NCBI RefSeq assembly: GCF_964204645.1
Contig: NC_134033.1
Coordinates: 7,474,231-7,538,230 of the forward strand
DNA length: 64,000 nucleotides
Source of the DNA: Tubulanus polymorphus
Lineage: Eukaryota; Nemertea; Palaeonemertea; Tubulaniformes; Tubulanidae
Direction of reading: 5' to 3'
Shown: one piece after another, positions 9,688 to 18,752 of the stretch
How the letters are laid out: every line of letters begins with the position of its first letter
How positions within the stretch are numbered: the first letter of the stretch is position 1
Notes under the pieces: model-generated
Databases searched by the model: none
The model's input: only the letters and a program-made list of their open reading frames with translations
Told to the model about the DNA's origin: nothing
Position numbers and translations under genes: made by a program

Positions 9688-9719
9688 AAAATGTAAAATA
9701 AATGGAGCTCGTAATAAAT

Positions 9720-9756
9720 GAAAAATAAATTCTCGCACGCTCGAATTTATTTTTCA
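9720..9756. repeat. short variant of the terminal hairpin
   Basis: GAAAAATAAATTC-TCGCACGCTC-GAATTTATTTTTC repeats the apex of the 111-bp palindrome with one loop change. It lies between the 118-aa gene and the zinc-ribbon gene, followed by a short ATATATGAAT-rich stretch and then the shared upstream block. Confidence 0.8.
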
Positions 9757-9904
9757 TTTTTTACTCACTCGCCCCTTCAACCTTTAACCTGAACCCCCAT
9801 TATCCCTATTACTCTTAAAATATTCATATATATGAATAACATATATGAATATAAATATATGAATAACTTCTAAAATCAATTTTAATAAAAAATTTGATAT
9901 TAAA

Positions 9905-10255
9905 ATGGAACAAGAACAATCACAAACTATCAATATTACAAATAACACTGGTGTTATAAATATATACTACAAGAAATGTTCTAAATGTGAATTAGATAAG
10001 CCATTTACAGATTATTATAAACATAAGATTGGTAAAGATGGTTTTCAAAATACTTGTAAAAGTTGCAAAAAAAGCAAATGATGAACAATATTATATAAAT
10101 AATACTGAAAAATGCAAAGAAAAAAGTAAACAATATTATCTAAATAATCTAGAAAAATGTAAAGAAACGAAAAAACAATGGAGAGAAAATAATCCAGAAT
10201 ATATTAGAGATTGGAAAAAAGAAAATCTTCTTGGGAAGTCAATATTCTCATTAAT
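9905..10255 (+). pseudogene. zinc-ribbon protein with EKCKE repeats, one frameshift
   Basis: The first 58 codons (9905-10081) begin MEQEQSQTINI and contain a treble-clef/zinc-ribbon motif, CSKCELDKPFTDYY then CKSCKK. The frame ends right after an A7 run near 10070. In the next frame the protein type continues with QYYINNTEKCKEKSKQYY and NNLEKCKETKKQW. A C-x2-C pair near the N-terminus followed by lysine-rich YYxNNxEK repeats is a familiar layout in large DNA viruses and phages, often with HNH nucleases. No nuclease core is seen here. A one-base change in the A run is the simplest explanation. Confidence 0.6.
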
Positions 10256-10260
10256 TATCA

Positions 10261-10715
10261 CTAATTATCATTATTCTCAAATTTATCAATATAATCATAT
10301 AATAATGAAAATCCTTGTTTGTATTGTGTTTGAATTATACTTGAAATATTTTCATCAGTTACTGTATCATATTCTAAACATATATTCGATAATTTATAAC
10401 CCATATCTTTAATTATACTTGATATTAAAATTTCATTAACAGGAGCAAATGTTATCTCAAATATCTTCTTGAATTGCGTATTTATATAAAGGTGCATCAT
10501 CATTTATCAATTCAAAGTCTAATGGAATTTTATATTTACTTCCATAAATCTTTTTGATCAAATTATCTACGTCATTAGTTACTACTGCATTATTAGCTTC
10601 TGATCTTAATTTGTTTTGGTTTTCTGATTGGATGCCTTGAAATATCATATTATTTCTATTTTCTTTTGTTAACCATAAATCTTTATAATGCGTAAATAAA
10701 TTATAATCATCTAAA
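10261..10715 (-). pseudogene. major-capsid-like protein fragment of Polinton type, frameshifted
   Basis: The minus strand reads IQSENQNKLRSEA, then KKIYGSKYKIPLDFELI, then, after a frame change near 10480, NEILISS and YKLSNICLEYDTVT, ending in LLYDYIDKF. The combination of an IPLDFEL segment, an LEYD-V-T segment and a closing LYD motif is how I remember double-jelly-roll capsid proteins of Polintons and adintoviruses. This is pattern memory, not an alignment. The fragment begins where a dispersed repeat (10716-11150) ends, so its 5' part has been lost. It faces the zinc-ribbon gene tail to tail. Confidence 0.5.
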
Positions 10716-11150
10716 TATAGCTGCAAAGCAGCGATGACGGGTTTTCTGTAAAGCCATTCAGAATGATGGGAATTGTAGTAAATTGAAATATCGATACATA
10801 GAATAAAATGCATTGACAGATTCGAACCTAATATGCAACCACTGTGTAAACGTCAAATATGATTCAGCTTTGAAACCGAACATACGTGGACGTACAATCA
10901 CAAATATTAATATATTTGACCAGGCACTTATTTTGGCATTCAAACATCATGATACTGTATTATCACCATCCTTAAAAATGGATCTGTCCTATTAAGAACT
11001 CATCTTAAGCACCTGCTGAGCCGATAGATTGAGTGAATTCACAGATAAGAACGTATTATGATTTAGAATAGATTAGATTTAAGAAGTTAATGTTTTTATT
11101 GAAATATTTGAATAAATACATATATTGTAGTGTAGATTCAATTAATAAAT
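10716..11150. repeat. dispersed repeat with GCTGCAAAGCAGCG end
   Basis: Starts at AATATAGCTGCAAAGCAGCG and ends near TATTGAAATATTTGAATAAA. The same start and end words occur at 62713-63230, and the start alone at 54635. An internal word, CAGCTTTGAAAC, is also shared. Nature unknown. Confidence 0.6.
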
Positions 11151-11315
11151 TATGAATTTATTTGGTCTGGGTTTCCGGCTGATGTTGATTTTGGCTTTTA
11201 TGGATTACAAATTCTACAGTGATAAACAATTGATACCCGCAACATGTGTGTAAATCAAACCTATTCCACTAGTTGCGTGTGTTTCCTAATAAACGGGAGA
11301 GTCACTCTTGATCTG

Positions 11316-11882
11316 AGTTATTAGAACTAGGGGTCCAGGGACACCATGCCCACTTGGGAAGTGGTTCCAAATGCTCAACAATCTAACAATTCAGGTATCA
11401 AAGGTATAAAACAACCCTTTTCAAAGAATACCCATCACAAATTGCAATGAGAAATGGCAAACTCAGAATTCGGGCCAAAATTGACATTTTTGGGCACTAA
11501 AAAAGGTCATAGGACGGCCATCTTGAGTCCGTATCCCAATTTTTGTTATGCTGATGGGCCCAGGGGCATTCACATATATCGGAAAGATCAAGGTAATTGA
11601 TCAAAGCATCTTCAAAATTTCCCTCAAAAAGTTCAAAAATGTGTAAAAAGTGTTGATTTTGGCGAACAACAATGGCTGCCAGTCGACATCTTGATTCTGA
11701 CAGGGCCAGTTTTTGAGCTGAAGATGTGTCTAGGGTAGATACATGTGAAACCCAAATATCAAGACATTACATTGAAGCGTCTTCAAAACTTCCTAAAATA
11801 ACTGATATCCGTCTACGGACGGACGACGGACGAAAAGTGAACGCAATAGCCCGCTGGGACTAAAGTCCCAAGTGGGCTAAAA
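11316..11882. mobile_element. MITE-like repeat with GCCCACTTGGGA ends
   Basis: Begins GGGGTCCAGGGACACCATGC then GCCCACTTGGGAAG, and ends AGTCCCAAGTGGGCTA, so GCCCACTTGGGA is inverted at the two ends. Inside are GGGCCAAAATTGACATTTTT and GGCGAACAACAATGGCTGCC. Relatives: 50664-51134 (5' part missing), 35690-35765 (fragment), and the start also at 48848. No ORF. Confidence 0.75.
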
Positions 11883-12884
11883 ATAATGTTCATTTAGTCA
11901 TAGAAATTCATTGCCTTTTTGGAGTTTCTGTAATAATATTTGTTCTGCCCTAATTTTTATTACTGTATGAACCAATGATATGCTTTGTAAATATGATGTA
12001 ATAAAATAAATTTGAATTAAATTTGAACATGAGAATCAAGCATAACTTGTGTTTTTTCAACTTGTCTTACTTGTCTTTTGTTAACAGTTCCAGAGTTTCA
12101 ATTACAATCAAATCCAAATTGGCTAAAAAGTACATAGCACTCAATGAAATGAACGGTTAGTTACTGCAAACCTATTCCAGTGTTATGTCGATCGTGTTGA
12201 ATCACTTTCCTTGAGTTGAAAGAATCAGATCTTCTATGGTACAACATCGGTCGAAGAGAGATATCTTGGTGTTGACTGTCCTTGACCATCTAACTTCATG
12301 CGTTTGACATTGGAATTTAGCATCATACCCATTTGAACTGCAAAATATTCATACAACATGAAAACCTACAGTACATGTATACAGTATTAATCAAACTTTC
12401 ACCGATGTTGGATATTTGAATGAACATTAGGTTTATTTCAGTACTCTAAAGCAGGAAATAATAAGCCCAATCAATAGGCCCTATTCCCATTGGAACAATT
12501 ATATAATGCGTACAGCTGTACCGTACACTTATCAGTCAAGAATGGAGAAATCGGTATACCGAACCTACGAACAGCAAAATGTACAGGCCTACAATGATTT
12601 CTGGTAATACAAGCCGTGACCATATGAACGTTTTGGTTTGACTATTAATGTCAGCAGGTCAGAGAAGGCCTGGCCAAACTTAATCACATGGCTCAAATCA
12701 ATTAGCCTTTCTGCGTGTGAATATTTCACTGTATTGTTTTAAAAATAGGCCTATCGAGTGAATTAGTACATAGACTGTACACATCCATATTATAATGGCA
12801 CCAGTTATAGTAACATCACTGTAGGGCCGACGAGAGGGAAAAAGTTGTGTTTGTAGTACATAGGCATGGTAGGCTTGTCGTACT
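11883..12884. other. no gene seen
   Basis: AT-rich sequence with scattered TAGGCCTA words and no convincing ORF, exon or repeat structure. Confidence 0.5.
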
Positions 12885-12945
12885 CACTTAATACTTAAAA
12901 CGCTGTTGTTACCTGTACGTGACTGTACGGTGATTTCTACAGGTT
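12885..12945 (-). repeat. inverted partial unit of the 13147 tandem repeat
   Basis: CCTGTACGTGACTGTACGGTG matches, in reverse complement, the CACCGTACAGTCACGTACGC core of the units at 13147-13487. Confidence 0.7.
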
Positions 12946-13146
12946 AGCCATATGTGAGTACGTTGACGCTCAGACTTGCAATATTGGGATTCAAAACCAA
13001 ACGAAAAAAAAATCCAGTAGTAGTCCAGTGATTTACCCACTGTGCCACAGAACGTAACTGGTGGGTGGATGAAATTTGATTTACAAATAGCCTAGCCTCA
13101 CCTAACCCAAACTCTATTCTTTTACGCATGCGCGTTTGCAGATTAT

Positions 13147-13487
13147 AGGAACTCACGTACAGCGTTTTTAGGGAACTCACGAACGGTTAACCTGTGGATA
13201 TCACCGTACAGTCACGTACGCGTTACAATTTCGTACTTAAAATGGTATTGGCTACTAGGAACTCACGTACGGCGTAAGTAGGGAACTCACGTACGGTTAA
13301 CCTGTGGATATCACCGTACAGTCACGTACGCGTTACAGTTTCGTACTTAAAATGGTATTGGCTACTAGGAACTCACGATTGGCATTATAGACTTAGTAGG
13401 GACCTCACGTACGCGGTTAACCTGTGGAGATCACCGTACAGTCACGTGCGGTTAACAACTACGTACTTAAAATGGTATTGGCTTCTA
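13147..13487. repeat. three tandem ~110-120-bp units
   Basis: Each unit runs from GGAACTCACG through GGTTAACCTGTGGATATCAC and CGTACAGTCACGT to AAAATGGTATTGGCT. Units start near 13147, 13257 and 13368; the third is the most diverged. 13490-14255 holds no recognised feature. Confidence 0.85.
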
Positions 13488-14255
13488 TATAATAGGCCTA
13501 TAGACAAATAAATACCGGTAGGCTTTCTTATAATCTTAGCTTCCACACTTCACAACCGAACCAACTGACCAACCAGTATATTTAGTCCCAGTACGCACCA
13601 ACCGGCACAGGCCTAACACTGTTTGTCAACTGTGTGTACCGTTGTAGGCTATCGATAATCACCTGATACTTTTCTGTCGTTTGTTTTCTCTCTGAGACGA
13701 AGACGAACGTAATTCTAGTAGCCTTCCGCGACTCAACGACCTTGATTTAAACTTGATCAATTCAAAGTCTGTTTATTGACGCTTTTGGTTACATGAACTG
13801 ATCAGCAATATACTTAAATAAAATAACCGGAATAACAAGAAATCAAAAATATTAAAGAGGTAACAAACAAATGCCCGTAAACCTGTCAGACACGCGAACG
13901 CCGGACTCGTAAACTCTTGGACTCGGACCCGCTGAGCAATAAATTCATAAAATTGACTTTGAAATTGATTGTGGAGAAGAGAGGGAATAATTCGATAGCT
14001 CTTCCTCGAAAAGAAGAGAGAAATATCGGTAAGAAAACACAACATGGCTACTAATTGAATCGAGCCAAATTTCCGATGTTTACGGCTCGACAGTGCCTTT
14101 ATAACGTGGATTTATCAAAATTCCCATGCAGTATCTGGAGATTGAAGTGAGCTGAAGGACATCATACGGATTGTATCGGCGACAGCGGTAAGGTAAGGAA
14201 GCCTTTACACTTTTAACAAAAACTATGTGGAAAAGGGAAAAAAAATAATAATCAT

Positions 14256-14474
14256 CACGCGAATTTCAATAGGGTTTTCTGTGAAGAAACAGAAAACCCT
14301 AATCACGCGAATTTCAATAGGGTTTTCTGTGAAGCAACAGAAAACCCTAAATATGTAAATGATAATAATAACAATCAACAGAATTACAAAAGGGTTTTCG
14401 ACGAAAGTCAGAAAACCCTAATAATCACGCGAATTTCAATAGGGTTTTCTGTGAAGAAACAGAAAACCCTAATA
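14256..14474. repeat. array of four AGGGTTTTC hairpins
   Basis: Three units read CACGCGAATTTCAATAGGGT then a hairpin with the 12-bp stem AGGGTTTTCTGT/ACAGAAAACCCT. One divergent unit (about 14388-14416) keeps the outer stem but has a different loop, GACGAAAGTC, which can itself pair around GAAA. The array lies just downstream (minus strand) of the protease gene. The open frame of that gene, if frame slips are allowed, runs up to it. Confidence 0.9.
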
Positions 14475-14584
14475 ATGCTTTCCTCTCCTGATGCGATGGG
14501 AGATTTAGTTTTGTAGTTTTAGAACCATTAATATGGGAAGTTAATGGTTCAGCTGAATTTATAGTTAATGAGGATTGAGGATTC

Positions 14585-14850
14585 AAAATTGACGATGTAG
14601 ATTCAGGTGTAGATTCATTATTCGAAATCGGTGCAGATTCAGGTGTAGATTTTTATAGTCAAAATTGGTGCAGATTCACTCTTCGAAATTGTTGTAGATT
14701 CAGGTGTAGATTCATTAGTCAAAATTGGTGCAGATTCACTATTCGAAATTGGTGTCGATTCAGGTGTTGATTCATTAGTCAAAATTGCTGCAGATTCATT
14801 ATTCGAAATTGGTGTAGATTCAGGTGTTGATTCATTATTCAAAATTGGCG
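14585..14850 (-). repeat. coding 60-bp minisatellite at the 3' end of the protease gene
   Basis: Near-identical 60-base units encode a peptide of the form STPESTPISNNESAxILTNE. A one-base slip near 14650 ends the main frame at 14639, while the next frame continues the same peptide further. That suggests a slippage-type indel inside the array. Confidence 0.8.
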
Positions 14851-15685
14851 TAGATTTAGATTTGGCTGTAGTTAAGACTGATTTGCTTTTTTTAGGGGCG
14901 ATATGGGAGTCTGACATCTTTAATTTAGAACTAGCTAGTGTATTATTTGACTCAGTTGATCGTTTATGTCTCTGTCTGCGAGATAATCGTGATATCTTAG
15001 AGAAAGTAGTGCTATTAGCAGTAGGCCTAGGTTGAGATGACTTTGAGAAGAGTTGAGTAATATCAATTAGATGTTTCATAATCCAATTAATCAATATCAA
15101 TCTAACAAAATCAGAATAGTAAGAAATGTTCTTAAGATAAGATAATTCATTGGGAGATGAAAATACACTTGAAATATCCTTTTCATAATAGGTTGCAATG
15201 CAAGCACCAATTAATGTAGCAGGGCCACAGACAGATGAACATGTTTGGAGTGGGTAATAACTAGTACAATTATTACTACATACATGCACTAAATTTTCAG
15301 TAACAAAATGAGGATCATGGAGGTGGATATAAACAGGATCAGCGCAATTCAAACCTTTCAAAACAGAGCTTAAATGATTTTTAAATTCCCTAGGACAACC
15401 CCATGCTAATGTATCAGCATAACACACTTTGTTACTTTTTGGGTAAAAAACTACTAGTGCATAATGATTGGCAACAACATGTCCATAAGAATTTAGAAAT
15501 ACGAAATCAATTTGGGTGCCAACATGCAGGAAAAGAATTAGTTTATCACAACTTATGAGTGGATTAGGACCGAATCTTTTATATAAATTTGAAACATATT
15601 TCTTAGCATCAAATGTAAGTGGCATCATAAATGCATGAATATTACAGTACTGTTCATTTATCATAGATGCAAAAGCATTTAACAC
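14639..15685 (-). CDS. Ulp1/C48-like cysteine protease domain
   Basis: This 348-codon frame contains the expected order of catalytic residues. His74 lies in NHYALVVFYP, Asp91 in CYADTLAWGC, Gln147 and Cys153 in PLQTCSSVCGPATL (Q-x5-C-G). This spacing fits C48 (SUMO/NEDD8-type deconjugating) and the related adenoviral C5 proteases. A nearby acidic SIM-like motif agrees with a SUMO-related role, which is inference. After the catalytic domain come basic residues (SRLSRRQRHKRS) and a Ser/Thr/Glu repeat tail. No usual ATG is needed, because the frame is probably entered from the upstream exon by a one-base shift. Confidence 0.6.
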   Translation of the reverse strand: MLNAFASMINEQYCNIHAFMMPLTFDAKKYVSNLYKRFGPNPLISCDKLILFLHVGTQIDFVFLNSYGHVVANHYALVVFYPKSNKVCYADTLAWGCPREFKNHLSSVLKGLNCADPVYIHLHDPHFVTENLVHVCSNNCTSYYPLQTCSSVCGPATLIGACIATYYEKDISSVFSSPNELSYLKNISYYSDFVRLILINWIMKHLIDITQLFSKSSQPRPTANSTTFSKISRLSRRQRHKRSTESNNTLASSKLKMSDSHIAPKKSKSVLTTAKSKSTPILNNESTPESTPISNNESAAILTNESTPESTPISNSESAPILTNESTPESTTISKSESAPILTIKIYT

Positions 15686-15692
15686 AGATCCT

Positions 15693-16449
15693 TCAAACTA
15701 TTTTTTTAGTTATCGTTAGATATAGATTAGTCATCGTCTGAAGTTCTGGTGCAGATACGCTATTATCATTACCAACAGGAAATTGTTGAGAGGGTTTTAA
15801 GGAAAAGAGCATATTTGAAAATGCTTGAATCTGTTCCCAATCGACTGAATCAATGGGGCGTAAAGGCTTACTATTTACCCAAAGATTCATGGCAAAAAGA
15901 TCTTGTTGTTTGGTTTTAGCATAATGTAAGAAAAGAAACCTATTAATCTGATCAATAGAATAGCAGCCCGTATCGAGTCTCACATGGATATTAATGGAAG
16001 GGTCACGGACAATCCTTGACTGCATCTGTGGTTTTATGTCCTCCAACTGATTTTTGTGGGGCATAGTGGGGGCATCATCAGCCAAATGACATAAATTAGA
16101 CATGTCACAAATTCTGAATGACGTGACCTTTGATGGCATAGCAGGAGGATTTTTCAAAAACTGATAGTCATTGAGGCACATTTCTGTTGGATTGTAACTA
16201 AAATTTCTTCTACATACATGTTCATCATCAGAATCATTCTCATCACTATCATCAATTATGATTGGTTCGATACTTCCACCACCTGCGATACTTAGCTGTT
16301 TTTTGTTTTCCATCCATCTATCTTTCTGCATCTTTAATCTTTCTATCCTTTCTTTCGAACTATCTTCCTGCATCTTTTCTTCTTCCTCTATCGTTCCTTC
16401 CGAGAAATTGTCACAAGCCGCAGCCTTTCCTTCTTCCTCCATTGTCCGC
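15693..16449 (-). CDS. acidic/SIM-bearing exon of the fusion gene
   Basis: The acceptor TATTTCAG at 16450-16457 opens this exon in phase with the previous one; an ATG lies seven bases in (MEEEGKAAACDN). A charged, probably helical start with KERIERLKMQKDRWMENKKQ is followed by EPIIIDDSDENDSDDE. That is a hydrophobic triplet followed by acidic residues, the classic SUMO-interaction pattern. The rest (FRICDMSNLCHLADDAP and RLDTGCYSIDQINRFLFLHY) is not recognised. It ends in ATA GTT TGA. The protease frame starts by skipping one T at GTT|T|GAA, so the two pieces are probably one protein. Confidence 0.6.
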
Positions 16450-16612
16450 CTGAAATACGCATTATCAACTCACTTTTTTTAGACATATCAATAGATAGAG
16501 TATGAAATTACCCATATAGGCCTAACATAAAAAACATGGGTATCTCTGAGTCATTTGCATTAAGTCATTTGCATTTGTAGGTACTAAGATAATTGAATTA
16601 TGTTGTACTTAC

Positions 16613-17757
16613 ATTTCAGTGTGGTTTAAACTAACATGGTCTAGAAGATCTTTCCAATTCATGAATTCAACTCCGCAAAAACATGTCGAGTCAGCAGGAT
16701 CCGTCTGTGGATGAATAACCTAATGTAGAAGAGCACATTAATCTGTTTTTGCTTCAACATCTATGCAAAAATGACAAAAATGAACCCGCGTCTCGCAGAA
16801 AGGGCATCAAACTTACATATTCCAGTGAATTCCTTTTTCTGTTAAATCTTTTAGTATTGTGACAACTTCTATTGTAGCATCCCTGAATATGAAAACAAAG
16901 CTTTACAGCATAAATCATACCAATACCAATGAATTTCTATAATTTCATTTCGAGAAACATATTACTCACGTTCTTAGTCTAATAAAAAGGAGTTAATAAT
17001 TTAGGCTTTAAACAAATACCAACACCAGCCACATCAATTTTAGTCATGTACTGGAAAAAAAGACAGATCTATGCATGCAAAGCCTTAAGGTAATTGTGAA
17101 ATAAAAGTGACCAAACTAATATTTCACTGAGAACCTTAGTGTCAGTGGTATATCGCTAACGCGACCCCTGACACTAAGTCGCGGAAGCCATATACGCGGT
17201 GATTTAAAATTCTTTTTAATTCAACTCTAATTATATCATCACTACTCAGCTCTCATTCAACCGATTTCAAAAAATAAACCATTCTCAGGACTGGGTGAAA
17301 CTAATATTAAATCATATGTTCTTGAGATGATATGTACCTGGTCGAATGTGAAAAAGGCTCTTTGATCTTCACAACAGAATTGTTTCCTTGTATGATGCGC
17401 AACGTCAAAACTGCTATACTGGATTGTAGGATACAAAAAACTGTTAAAATGTATCTCCTAACTTTAAAGATAAATCATGTACAAATCACACTTAGGAAAA
17501 CAACTTTACCACTATTGTTGAATCATCCCATGATCTTGCTTGATCATTCTTCAACTTGTTTTTCGCTATCAGCTATCAATATGATTCATTAATTCAATGC
17601 AAGGATTTTGAATAAAGTGGTTTCGTATTCAAGTTATAAAAACCAATTGCAAATCATTCATTTTCTAGGATATCAATGCTAAATGATTACCTTTGGTCGA
17701 TGGACTGCTCTACTTCTTTGCATCTTTTCTATCTCATATGGAAAGTATTGAGGGCAC
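16613..17757 (-). CDS. Cys/His-rich middle exons of the fusion gene
   Basis: Five short exons (67, 81, 81, 66 and 107 bp) link in phase between the SGNH and protease parts. They encode CPQYFPYEIEKMQRSRAVHR, then FDVAHHTRKQFCCEDQRAFF, then TKIDVAGVGICLKPKLL with an in-frame TAG three codons before its donor, then GCYNRSCHNTKRF, then CFCGVEFMNWKDLLDHVSLN plus His. The last looks like a C2H2-type finger. The TAG at 16979-16981 may be a nonsense mutation, because splicing past it (donor AAC|GTGAGT) restores phase with the next exon. Intron 6, between the 17338-17418 and 16970-17050 exons, contains the dispersed repeat 17135-17281. Confidence 0.55.
17135..17281 (+). repeat. dispersed ~150-bp repeat, copy of 4417-4566 (inverted)
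   Basis: See 4417. It lies inside an intron of the SGNH-protease gene. Its right end continues into ACCATTCTCAGGACTGGGTG, also found at 3118-3139. Confidence 0.75.
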
Positions 17758-17849
17758 CTGATTAAGAATCATTCATTATTTCCAGTAATCATTAAATTTA
17801 TGTAGTTTGTATACCTGGTAATTGGATAAAATAATGCAATTCTACGTAC

Positions 17850-18576
17850 ATTTGATTTTCATTTTTCAATAGTAGTAGTTCGATTATTCTGTTATTGATG
17901 AACTGATTTCCCTTACGGCTGGGGTGTAACAAGTCAGTCCTAGATCACAAAATTTAGAAAAAAACAAGTTAGTTTAAATCGCGAAAAATGCTTATAACCT
18001 ACTGGGCTTATTAAAATTAAACGATTACTTACGGTGAAAGGAGATCTCTTGAGAAGTGAAAATCAACAAACTTTACACCCAGTGTAAAGCATTCGCGGTG
18101 CAGCATTTCATTGTAATGAAAAATCTTTGTGTCAGCATCGAAACTTTACAAAAGAAAGAAATTTAAAAATCAATACATCGATCATAAATATAGTACTTCA
18201 AGAAAAATCTATTCTTGATACTTACTCATCACATCGAGGAAAAAGAGCTGGTACAATGATGGTCCCAGTACATTTATAGAGCAACAAACGAATTAATTCA
18301 ACGTGTCTTCGCAGAACAATCTCAAGCGGGACATCACGCGTCATATTATTTGTTCCAACATTCAGCATCTTCACCTTTTTCAATTTTTTGTTATATAGGC
18401 CTACAACTAATCAGTAAGCCAACGAAAATGAACAATATAAATCAGTACTGAACCGAGAAATTACCTTCCATCAATGTTTCGATGGTTTCTCCGGGGCACA
18501 TCCTTGTCCATTCAAATAAGCCTACACCATCTAGCCCAGCATACTTTAAAATGCTGTTTGCTACGAGACCAATACG
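17850..18576 (-). CDS. SGNH-hydrolase-like exons 1-4 of the fusion gene
   Basis: Four exons joined in phase give about 160 residues with SGNH blocks in the right order: I (RIGLVANSILKYAGLDGV), III (VKMLNVGTNNMTRD, including the G and N that help form the oxyanion hole), then a VELIRLLLYK helix before GTIIVPALFPRCD, and V (TDLLHPSRKGNQFINNRI). DxxH is intact. In block I the usual G-D before Ser is A-N, so catalytic competence is uncertain. The splice from exon 1 to 2 uses the acceptor TTGTAG|GCCTAT, which lies in a TAGGCCTA palindrome. Proteins of this family hydrolyse esters of lipids or sugars; no substrate can be inferred. Confidence 0.7.
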
Positions 18577-18630
18577 CTACAAAAAAAGATTATTTCCTGG
18601 TTGTAACTTCATGGTCAGTCTCAGGCCAAA

Positions 18631-18661
18631 CTCCCTGTGACATTGGCAATGTCACAGGGAG
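18631..18661. repeat. 31-bp perfect palindrome
   Basis: CTCCCTGTGACATTG, one central base, then its exact complement. It lies 55 bp upstream of the first recognised exon of the SGNH-protease gene. Confidence 0.9.
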
Positions 18662-18752
18662 GTGTGAGAAAGCACACTGGTTACAGTAAGACCCTACTAT
18701 GCAAAAGAAGTGAAACATATATGTATATCAATGTGATAGAATTGATTGAAAA

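Larger units (their letters stand above)
14639..18576 (-). pseudogene. multi-exon gene: SGNH-hydrolase domain + Cys/His segments + SIM + Ulp1/C48-like protease
   Basis: I derived ten exons from GT-AG borders with matching phases: 18465-18576, 18226-18400, 18033-18143, 17850-17939, 17691-17757, 17338-17418, 16970-17050, 16817-16882, 16613-16719 and 15693-16449, the last followed by the protease frame 14639-15685. Exons 1-4 give an SGNH domain: serine in LVANSIL (GDS replaced by ANS), LNVGTNNM as block III, GVKFVDFHF, and DLLHPSRKG as block V with the Asp/His pair. Middle exons carry CPQYFP, FCCED, GCYNRSC and CFCG...DHVSLNH segments. The final exons carry IIIDDSDEND (SUMO-interaction-like) and the protease. 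Breaks: TAG at 16979-16981, a one-base shift near 15695 and another near 14650. No start exon is found; the 18753 duplication lies only 177 bp upstream. It could be a decayed host gene or the cargo of a large DNA transposon. The protein joining these domains is not one I know. Confidence 0.6.

Noticed and set aside
14639-15685. Polinton adenovirus-type protease belonging to the virus-like element
   Set aside because: It is joined by phase-matched introns to the SGNH exons, and its surroundings are not the strongly AT-rich virus-like DNA. The C5 and C48 folds are related, so this is not fully excluded.
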